From Pandoraea sp. PE-S2T-3 (lineage in GTDB: Bacteria; Pseudomonadota; Gammaproteobacteria; Burkholderiales; Burkholderiaceae), in assembly GCF_002179965.1 (NCBI RefSeq), contig NZ_NGUQ01000007.1, positions 310,001 to 374,000 on the forward strand: a stretch of DNA of 64,000 nucleotides, read 5' to 3'. Both the position numbers and the translations under genes were made by a program. The number at the start of each line of letters is the position of its first letter. The stretch's first letter is position 1. The notes beneath the pieces are model-generated. The model was not told where the DNA came from, ran no database searches, and saw only the letters and a list, made by a program, of their open reading frames with translations. This document shows, in pieces, positions 1 through 5,700 of the stretch.

Positions 1-129
1 GCCGATGACGAACAGCGTGATGCCCTCGGTCAGCGTGAATTCGCAGCCACGCATCGGCCCCGTGAGCAGCCGCAATACGGCGCTGTGCTGCGCGCTGTCG
101 ATCGCATCCATCGAAGTGTCTGGCGCCAT
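1..129 (-). CDS. sctD: Type III secretion inner-ring protein, PrgH/SctD type (N-terminus only)
   Basis: Only the first 43 residues lie in the window; the gene continues past the left edge. The visible part reads as a short polar leader, then LRLLTGPMRGCEF and TLFVIG. This matches the cytoplasmic FHA-like start of PrgH-family proteins, which form the inner-membrane ring of Inv/Mxi (SPI-1-like) type III secretion needles. The ATG at 129 is preceded by a weak GAAG; an in-frame ATG at 111 is an alternative. The gene faces left, so the rest of the secretion cluster is expected outside the window. The call rests on a short N-terminus and my memory of the family, so family assignment is likely but not certain. 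Confidence 0.62.
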   Translation of the reverse strand, partial: MAPDTSMDAIDSAQHSAVLRLLTGPMRGCEFTLTEGITLFVIG

Positions 130-496
130 CGATTCTTCGCGAACGGGCAGCGTGTGCGGTCGGTGCGGGTCGGTAGTCCCCGCGAGTCCTCCGCGACCTG
201 CGGCGTTCGCGCTCCTTATGAGTAACATCGTTGACGCCGATGCTACTCACGCTGCGCCGACGAGTCCTGATGGGATTCTTCTTAAATCCCCCAACAGTGA
301 TCATGATTTGCAGACGCGACTCGGCGGCCACTCGCGGCGTGGCTTGTGACATCGGAATGGAGACGTGGGCGCGTGGGACTTACGACGGAAGACGAGATGC
401 GGGGGTGCACCGACGTCGCGCTGGCCGTCCGTCAGCGACGACGGAACGGCACTCGCGAATGACGATGCCGTGGGATTGAAATGTCAGTTCAGGCGC
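130..496. other. Gene-free stretch between the sctD-like gene and the Sel1 protein gene
   Basis: This 367-bp stretch contains the dyad at 219-249 and somewhat AT-richer sequence around 280-310. The open frames across it are arginine-rich and look non-coding. It probably holds the promoter of the leftward secretion operon and the 3' end of the Sel1 gene transcript. I see no clear intrinsic terminator. Confidence 0.5.
219..249. promoter_or_regulatory. Imperfect inverted repeat upstream of the sctD-like gene
   Basis: Two 12-bp arms, TGAGTAACATCG and CGATGCTACTCA, are separated by 7 bp (TTGACGC) and differ from perfect symmetry at one base pair. The centre lies about 105 bp upstream of the sctD-like start codon, in an otherwise gene-free stretch. 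The position suits an operator for a transcription factor controlling the leftward type III operon. No known motif is claimed. Confidence 0.4.
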
Positions 497-1207
497 TCAG
501 CGAGTGGACGCCGCACTACCCGGCGCGCCTTGACGCTTGAAGGCATCGAGCTTGCCCTGCGCAGCAACATCCCCCTGCGCTGCGGCCTTCTCGTACCAGA
601 AGCGGGCCTGATCGAGATCGGGGGTGACAACACCGTAGCCGCGCTCGTAGTAGCTCGCCACGATGTATTGCGAGGGCAGATCGCCGCCCTTTGCCGCCTT
701 CTCGTACCAGCCGAAAGCGATTCTGTAATCCTTGGGCACGCCGCGACCGATGAAGTACTCGTTGGCAATCGCCGCCTGAGCCTGCACGTGGCCTTGTTTC
801 GCGGCCTTCTCGTACCAGTGGTTGGCCTGCGGAATCGACTTGTCCACGACGTAGCCATCGTCGTACATCTTGCCGTACACGTACTGTGCCTGCGTCATGC
901 CGGCGTTGGCCGCCCGATCGAGCCACTGCACGGCCCCCTGCGGGTCGGGGGTGCCGCCTTCGCCCGCGAGCAACATCATCGCGTAGTCGAACTGGGCCAG
1001 CCGGTTGCCTTGCTGCGCCGCCCGGCGAAACTCATCGAGCGCCTGCGTCTGCTGCCCCGCTTCATAGTCATGGACTGCCCGGTCGGTAAGTGCCTGCGCG
1101 GGGGCCTGAGCCGCCGCCACCGCATAGGGAATCGATTGGCACGCCACACTCACTAATGCGAGCGTGGTGCTGGCGAGCAGCCAGCGCATGGCGTAAGACG
1201 TCGACAT
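497..1207 (-). CDS. Sel1-repeat (tetratricopeptide-like) exported protein
   Basis: A 236-residue protein with a hydrophobic N-terminal export signal (residues about 7-31). A cysteine in SVAC gives a weak, non-ideal lipobox, so lipoprotein status is uncertain. The rest is built of about five Sel1-type alpha-alpha repeats of roughly 36 residues, with WYEKAA recurring three times in the C-terminal half. Sel1 repeats are scaffolds for protein-protein contacts in the envelope and are common in host-interaction proteins. The ATG at 1207 has a GGAGG seven bases upstream; an ATG at 1189 is the fallback. It lies next to the type III secretion edge, but nothing in the sequence proves it belongs to that system. 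Confidence 0.85.
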   Translation of the reverse strand: MSTSYAMRWLLASTTLALVSVACQSIPYAVAAAQAPAQALTDRAVHDYEAGQQTQALDEFRRAAQQGNRLAQFDYAMMLLAGEGGTPDPQGAVQWLDRAANAGMTQAQYVYGKMYDDGYVVDKSIPQANHWYEKAAKQGHVQAQAAIANEYFIGRGVPKDYRIAFGWYEKAAKGGDLPSQYIVASYYERGYGVVTPDLDQARFWYEKAAAQGDVAAQGKLDAFKRQGAPGSAASTR

Positions 1208-1283
1208 GAGGTACCTCCGGGGACGGGCACGCGCCTATTGTGCGCCAAACCGGCGACGCGCGCCGGCGAGTGACGTCGCATAC

Positions 1284-1326
1284 GAAAACACCCCGAAGGC
1301 CGGATCGATATCCAGCGCTCGGGGTG
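1284..1326 (-). terminator. Intrinsic terminator after the DsrE-like gene
   Basis: On the minus strand CACCCCGA (1326-1319) pairs with TCGGGGTG (1296-1289) and is followed by TTTT. It lies about 60 bp beyond the stop of the DsrE-like gene. The loop is long (22 nt), so confidence is moderate. Confidence 0.55.
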
Positions 1327-1388
1327 CGGCTTCCCGTTCGACCGGGCGCAAACGTCACACGCCCGAGTCGCAGATCGGCGATGTCAGG

Positions 1389-1811
1389 TTACGGCTTGAT
1401 GTACGCGTAACCCTGTTGTTGCAGTCGCGTGAGTTCCACCACGCCCGACGGCGTGAAGTCCGCTTCCAGCACGAACTGGTCCTTCGTGAGACTGCGCTGC
1501 TTCATGGTGATCTCGCACACCTCGAACTTCACGCCACGGCCATGCAGCGCAGCGACGAGCGGCCCGACGGTCGCGGCATCCTTGTAGTTGTTCATCAGGA
1601 AGTCGACGCCCTTCGCATGCGCGACGACCACGACATCGGTGTCCGGGACGGTATCGAGCTGATTGCGGATGTTGCGCAGTCCGGCGAGCGCCTGACTTTC
1701 GGCGTCATTGATGTGGTACACGACCTTGTCTTTCGCAAATGCCGACGTGGCGGGCAAAGCAAAAGCCGTCAACAGCAAAGCGGCGAACAAGCCGCGCAGA
1801 AGCGATTTCAT
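1389..1811 (-). CDS. DsrE-family (DUF1791-like) periplasmic protein
   Basis: A 140-residue protein with a clear signal peptide (residues 1-26, cleavage after SAFA). The mature part has the alternating strand/helix pattern of DsrE/DsrF/TusD-fold proteins, with the core VVVVAHAKGVDFLM followed by a conserved-looking VKFEVCEITM. The single mature cysteine sits where sulfur-carrier members of the fold have their reactive residue. Periplasmic members occur widely in proteobacteria and are mostly uncharacterised, so I assign no reaction. The start at 1811 was chosen because AGGGGA lies nine bases upstream and the signal peptide then begins correctly. A terminator follows. Confidence 0.8.
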   Translation of the reverse strand: MKSLLRGLFAALLLTAFALPATSAFAKDKVVYHINDAESQALAGLRNIRNQLDTVPDTDVVVVAHAKGVDFLMNNYKDAATVGPLVAALHGRGVKFEVCEITMKQRSLTKDQFVLEADFTPSGVVELTRLQQQGYAYIKP

Positions 1812-1870
1812 TTTGAGTTGTCCCCTATGAGTTACGGTGTGCAACTCGCATCATATCGCGATGACGCCGT

Positions 1871-2437
1871 TCAGCCGCGGTCGACGTCCGTGCGGCGTGA
1901 CTGGCCGAAGAACGCACCGAGCCACGCCTTGTCCGGTGGCGCATACGGCGGCGGGACATCCACCGAAGCGTAGGCAGGCAGCGCACCGACTTGTGAGTCG
2001 TATGGCGGGGGCAAGTCTTTGTCGACGGCTGGCTCCGGGCGTCGCTCGTACGCCGCGGGAATCGCTGCCCGTCGTGTGCTCGGGGGCGTCCAACCGTGCT
2101 GCACAGCCAGATTGCCGCGTCTGCCGTCCTGGCCTCGCGCCCCTGCGCGGGCGTGTCTTTCGGGTGCCGCGCGAGGCGCCTCTTCGGCGTACGGTACGCG
2201 GCGTACGGCTTGGAGATCGGTGCGTAGTGTGTCGAGCAAGCCCGCACGCCTTTCGTAAGACCTCGGGGGCGGCACGATCGTCGGCGTTGCGCCGATTTGC
2301 ACGGGTGGCAAGCCACCCCGGCGTAGATTCAGCGCTTGATTCAACTCCCCTACGATGTGAGGCGGGATGTCGCCGCCGCCGTTTCTTTCATTGTCGACCG
2401 GCGTCCATCGAAGTTCGGCTACAAATACTCTCGTCAT
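1871..2437 (-). CDS. Hypothetical proline-rich protein with two PPPY motifs
   Basis: A 188-residue frame, rich in P, R and A, that I do not recognise. It has no export signal or membrane segment. The N-terminal third looks structured (RVFVAELRWTPVD, then HIVGELNQAL). The C-terminal third holds two PPPY motifs about 23 residues apart plus a degenerate LPAY between them. The start ATG at 2437 has GGAAG five bases upstream. It begins only 17 bp after the terminator at 2454-2486, so it would need its own promoter in a very short space or read-through, which lowers confidence. PPxY motifs bind WW domains in eukaryotes, and with type III genes nearby a secreted effector is possible. A non-coding frame is also possible. 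Confidence 0.42.
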   Translation of the reverse strand: MTRVFVAELRWTPVDNERNGGGDIPPHIVGELNQALNLRRGGLPPVQIGATPTIVPPPRSYERRAGLLDTLRTDLQAVRRVPYAEEAPRAAPERHARAGARGQDGRRGNLAVQHGWTPPSTRRAAIPAAYERRPEPAVDKDLPPPYDSQVGALPAYASVDVPPPYAPPDKAWLGAFFGQSRRTDVDRG

Positions 2438-2453
2438 GATGCTTCCAGAAGTG

Positions 2454-2486
2454 AAAAAGCCCGCCAGACTCAGGATCTGGCGGGCT
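2454..2486 (-). terminator. Intrinsic terminator downstream of queD
   Basis: A perfect 10-bp stem (AGCCCGCCAG / CTGGCGGGCT, 9-nt loop) is followed on the minus strand by TTTTT. It is the first terminator after the queC-queE-queD unit, 164 bp past the queD stop. Confidence 0.8.
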
Positions 2487-2649
2487 CACACTTTCTGACT
2501 TCCCGTGACGGGTTGCCTCGGCTTTCGACGAATGCTTTCGAATTCGCGTCTCGGTAGGTCAGTGCCCACCGAATTCGGAAAACTCCCGCCTAAAACATGG
2601 CGAGCTTCGGCTTGTTTTCGCACGGGCGGCGCACCTCACCGTCAATGCG

Positions 2650-3093
2650 TTATGCCGTGACTTCCGACCAGCAGTTCGGCGTCTCGTACAGGCGCAAACG
2701 CACCAGTCGCAGGTCGCGGCCGTAGTGGGCGTCGAATACGCCGCTCAGTTTGTCGAACGCGGCGGCGGCCAGATTCTCGACGGTCGGTACACGATCGAAC
2801 ACGACCGTCTTGTGGTCAGGCATCGTCGCCAGAAAATCGCGCACGGCCGTATCACCCTCGTACACGAGGAACGCGTGGTCCCACACAGAGACAAGGTGCT
2901 CGTTGGCGAGTGCTTTCACGTCGGCAAAATCCATCACCATGCCGTTGTCCGATGCGCCGCTCTCGCGGCTCACCTCGCCCGCGAGCGTGATCTCGAGCAC
3001 GTAGCGATGCCCGTGCAGGTTGCGGCATTGGCTGCGGTGGTCGGGAATGCGGTGGCCCGCATCGAATTCAAGTTTCCGGGTAATCGTAATCAC
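2650..3093 (-). CDS. queD: 6-carboxy-5,6,7,8-tetrahydropterin synthase
   Basis: A 147-residue member of the PTPS/QueD T-fold family. It converts 7,8-dihydroneopterin triphosphate to 6-carboxytetrahydropterin, the first committed step to preQ0 and queuosine. The zinc ligands H14, H27 and H29 (DAGHRI, NLHGHRY) and the catalytic C23 are all present, as are PTVENLA and the C-terminal YETPNCWSEV with its substrate-binding glutamate. Length is normal. It is the last gene of the leftward queC-queE-queD unit, nine bases after queE, so it is almost certainly co-transcribed. Confidence 0.96.
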   Translation of the reverse strand: MITITRKLEFDAGHRIPDHRSQCRNLHGHRYVLEITLAGEVSRESGASDNGMVMDFADVKALANEHLVSVWDHAFLVYEGDTAVRDFLATMPDHKTVVFDRVPTVENLAAAAFDKLSGVFDAHYGRDLRLVRLRLYETPNCWSEVTA

Positions 3094-3102
3094 GGCAACG
3101 GC

Positions 3103-3738
3103 TCAGGGAATATTCAGATATTTGTGCGTCTGCATCGACAGCGACCAGCGCGGATGCGACTTGCAATAATCGATCGCCAGCTTCGTATTGGTGTCGCGCA
3201 GCGGGCCATCCATCGGCTGGAGATAGAAATGCGTGAAGTCGAGCGTCTCGTATTCGGCCAGACGCTGGCGATCCTGCGGCACGACGACCTTCAACTCGTC
3301 GCCGCGCGTGACGACCAACCCGGCATCGGCCTTCGGGCTCACGCACACCCAGTCGATGCCTTCGGGCACGACCTGCGTGCCGTTGGTCTCCACAGCGATG
3401 CGAAAGCCCTCGGCATGGAGTGCCGCGATCAGCGGGGCATCGAGTTGCAGCAGCGGCTCACCGCCCGTGCAAACCACGAAGCGATGCGCGCGGTCGCCTT
3501 CCGGCCACAGCGCCACGATCTGCGCCACGAGGTCGGACGGCGTGCGGTACTTGCCGCCATTCTCGCCATCGGTGCCGACGAATTCGGTATCGCAGAACTG
3601 GCATACGGCCTCGGCACGGTCCTCTTCGCGCCCGGTCCACAGGTTGCACCCCGCAAACCGGCAGAACACCGCCGGGCGGCCGGCATTCGCGCCCTCGCCC
3701 TGCAAGGTGTAGAAGATTTCCTTAACCGCGTACGTCAT
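3103..3738 (-). CDS. queE: 7-carboxy-7-deazaguanine synthase (radical SAM)
   Basis: A 211-residue radical-SAM enzyme that contracts the ring of 6-carboxytetrahydropterin to 7-carboxy-7-deazaguanine. The [4Fe-4S] cluster motif is the unusual C31-x14-C46-x2-C49 form known for Burkholderia QueE rather than the classical C-x3-C-x2-C. The N-terminal substrate segment FYTLQGEGANAGRPAVF and the SAM-binding CTGGEPLLQ are clear. The start at 3738 matches the family N-terminus. The open frame extends further upstream through the queC tail, but that part is not QueE-like. It sits between queC and queD. Confidence 0.95.
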   Translation of the reverse strand: MTYAVKEIFYTLQGEGANAGRPAVFCRFAGCNLWTGREEDRAEAVCQFCDTEFVGTDGENGGKYRTPSDLVAQIVALWPEGDRAHRFVVCTGGEPLLQLDAPLIAALHAEGFRIAVETNGTQVVPEGIDWVCVSPKADAGLVVTRGDELKVVVPQDRQRLAEYETLDFTHFYLQPMDGPLRDTNTKLAIDYCKSHPRWSLSMQTHKYLNIP

Positions 3739-3796
3739 GATGCTCTCGATTTTTGATGGATCAGGCCGCGCCGTGCGTCTGATGGTTAGCGGCGTG

Positions 3797-4564
3797 CTAG
3801 CTGGCGTTATTGCTAACGCTATTGCCAGCGCTATTGCCAGCGCTATTGCCAGCGTCGTTACCGCGTGCACGCCACTGCTCGTAGCCGCGCTGACGCAACT
3901 GACACGCCGGGCACTCGCCACAGCCGTAACCCCACGGATGCAGCACGCTGCGCTCGCCCAGATAGCATGTATGCGTGTCTTCACGCACGGTTTCGACCAG
4001 CAGGTTGCCGCCGAGATCCTGCGCCATCTGCCACGTGTCGGCCTTGTCGATCCACATCAGCGGTGTCTCGACGATGAAACGCTGGTCCATGCCGAGGTTC
4101 AGCGCGACCTGCAAGGCCTTCATGGTGTCGTCGCGGCAGTCGGGATAGCCCGAGAAGTCCGTCTCGCACATGCCACCCACCAGCACGCGCAAGCCGCGGC
4201 GATAGGCGATCGTCGCACCGATCGTCAGAAACAGGATATTGCGGCCCGGCACGAACGTGTTCGGCAGGTTGTTGGCCGCCATCGCGATGGTGGTCTCACG
4301 CGTGAGCGAAGTCTCGCTGATCTGACCCAGGATCGACAGGTCGATCATGTGATCGTCGCCCATGCGCGGTGCCCAATGCGGGAAGCGCTGGCGCATCTTG
4401 GCGAGTACGTCGGTGCGGCACTCCAGCTCGACGCTGTGGCGCTGGCCGTAGTCGAAGCCCAACGTCTCGACGCGCGCATAGCGCGAGAGCGCCCACGCGA
4501 GGCAAGTGGTCGAATCCTGTCCACCGGAGAACAGAACCAGAGCGGAATCGGTGCTTGTCGTCAT
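3797..4564 (-). CDS. queC: 7-cyano-7-deazaguanine (preQ0) synthase
   Basis: A 255-residue ATP-dependent enzyme that turns 7-carboxy-7-deazaguanine and ammonia into preQ0. The PP-loop SGGQDS is at residues 13-18. The C-terminal zinc site is seen as a cysteine followed by CGECPAC near residues 200-220. Catalytic-domain landmarks GQRHSVEL and VPGRNILFL are present. The extreme C-terminus is odd: a run of GNSA repeats encoded by a 12-bp tandem repeat, absent from typical QueC and probably disordered. First gene of the que unit. I see no preQ1 riboswitch upstream. Confidence 0.95.
   Translation of the reverse strand: MTTSTDSALVLFSGGQDSTTCLAWALSRYARVETLGFDYGQRHSVELECRTDVLAKMRQRFPHWAPRMGDDHMIDLSILGQISETSLTRETTIAMAANNLPNTFVPGRNILFLTIGATIAYRRGLRVLVGGMCETDFSGYPDCRDDTMKALQVALNLGMDQRFIVETPLMWIDKADTWQMAQDLGGNLLVETVREDTHTCYLGERSVLHPWGYGCGECPACQLRQRGYEQWRARGNDAGNSAGNSAGNSVSNNAS
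3805..3852. repeat. 12-bp tandem repeat inside the 3' end of queC
   Basis: Three perfect copies of CGCTATTGCCAG (3817-3852) are preceded by one degenerate copy (CGTTATTGCTAA, 3805-3816). In frame they encode repeating GNSA units. The repeat unit length is a multiple of three, so copy-number changes lengthen or shorten the protein without frameshift. Confidence 0.9.
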
Positions 4565-4739
4565 GATCTTGCGCTAGCAGTATCAGTATCGCCCTCGCCG
4601 TCAGGACGACGGGGGCCGGGCACGCGATTCAGGCCACCGGGGCAGCCCGCGTGCGGGAGAGGGTCACGCGACATAACGCAATCAGCGCAATATCAGCGGG
4701 GCGTTATACCCCTCATCGGGGCGCGTTTCCGTGAAACGC

Positions 4740-4769
4740 AAAAAGGGCTTGCGCTGTGCGCAAGCCCTT
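4740..4769 (-). terminator. Intrinsic terminator after tRNA-Phe
   Basis: A perfect 11-bp stem AAGGGCTTGCG / CGCAAGCCCTT with a 5-nt loop is followed on the minus strand by TTTTT. It begins seven bases beyond the encoded CCA end of the tRNA. Confidence 0.88.
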
Positions 4770-4775
4770 CGAATT

Positions 4776-4851
4776 TGGTGGCCTGGGTCGGAATCGAACC
4801 AACGACACGCGGATTTTCAATCCGCTGCTCTACCAACTGAGCTACCGGGCC
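4776..4851 (-). tRNA. tRNA-Phe (GAA)
   Basis: A 76-nt tRNA on the minus strand with the 3' CCA encoded. The anticodon loop TTGAAAA gives anticodon GAA. The D-arm GCTCAGTTGGTAGAGC and T-arm GGTTCGATTCC are canonical, and the anticodon stem GCGGA/TCCGC is perfect. The acceptor stem (GGCCCGG with CCAGGCC) carries a C-A mismatch at pair 5:68; the discriminator base is A. It lies between the NtrX-like gene and the que unit and has its own terminator. Confidence 0.97.
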
Positions 4852-4962
4852 AAGAGAAAAGCGATTATAGAGAGCCCTGATGATTTTCGCAAGCCCTTTG
4901 TCGAAAAAACCTGCGGGAATTGCGCGCCGGTCTTTCGACGCCACGGACTTTCGCCGGTGACG

Positions 4963-5700
4963 TCAGGTCTTGCTCTTGGAAAGCTCCACGCCCAATTGCT
5001 TGAGCTTGCGATACAAGTGCGTGCGCTCAAGCCCCGTCTTCTCGGCCACGCGCGTCATGCTGCCGTGTTCCTTCGCCAGGTGATAAGCAAAGTACGCGCG
5101 CTCGAAGGCATCGCGCGCTTCGCGCAGCGGCACGTCGAACGAGATGTCGGCGGCGAGGCCGGCACCACCGGCGCCCACAGCCCCGTCGGCATCATGCGCC
5201 CCCAACGGCGCGTGCACCGTGGTGCCGTTCAGGCCCGTTGCCGCGTGACGAGGTTCGCTCTCGCCGAACACGCCGGTCTCGAGCTCGTCGTCAGCGGCAT
5301 CGAACGCACTGGGCGCCCCGCCGGCGGCGTCGCGCTTGCCGCGCACGAGACCCTGCTCGACCGCTTGCAACAGCTTCTGCAAGGCAATCGGTTTTTCGAG
5401 GAAGTTGAGCGCGCCGATCTTGGTCGCCTCGACGGCGGTATCGATCGTCGCGTGACCCGACATCATGATGACCGGCATGGTCAGCAGTTGCTGTGCCGCC
5501 CATTCCTTGAGCAATGTCACGCCGTCGGTATCGGGCATCCAGATATCGAGCAGCACGAGGTCGGGGGTGTGCGCCGCACGATAGGCGCGAGCCTCCTGTG
5601 CGTTCTCCGCCACCTCGACGACGTGCCCCTCGTCGCTCAGAATCTCCGAGAGCAGCTCCCGGATTCCCATTTCGTCGTCCACCACCAAAATGGTTGCCAT
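4963..5700 (-). CDS. NtrX-like response regulator lacking the AAA+ domain
   Basis: A 245-residue regulator. Residues 1-120 form a receiver domain with acidic D8/D9, phospho-acceptor D52 in LVLLDIWMPD, and K103 in LEKP. Residues about 125-185 are a low-complexity A/G/D-rich linker. The C-terminal 40 residues are a Fis-type helix-turn-helix (RVAEKTGLERTHLYRKLKQLGV) as in NtrX. The central sigma-54-activating AAA+ ATPase found in classical NtrC/NtrX is absent, so it should not act as a sigma-54 activator. It starts one base after the partner kinase stops and is surely co-transcribed. Likely role: response to nitrogen or redox status, by analogy to NtrYX. Confidence 0.9.
   Translation of the reverse strand: MATILVVDDEMGIRELLSEILSDEGHVVEVAENAQEARAYRAAHTPDLVLLDIWMPDTDGVTLLKEWAAQQLLTMPVIMMSGHATIDTAVEATKIGALNFLEKPIALQKLLQAVEQGLVRGKRDAAGGAPSAFDAADDELETGVFGESEPRHAATGLNGTTVHAPLGAHDADGAVGAGGAGLAADISFDVPLREARDAFERAYFAYHLAKEHGSMTRVAEKTGLERTHLYRKLKQLGVELSKSKT

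Noticed and set aside
1837-2439. 200-codon plus-strand frame across the PPPY gene
   Set aside because: Arginine- and cysteine-rich, starts with no ribosome site, no protein-like pattern.
3805-3852. Short CRISPR-like array
   Set aside because: The copies are directly adjacent without unique spacers and lie inside the coding sequence of queC.
4565-4740. PreQ1 riboswitch upstream of queC
   Set aside because: No short C-rich loop plus A-rich tail with the expected pseudoknot layout was seen, and preQ0-pathway genes in this group often lack one.
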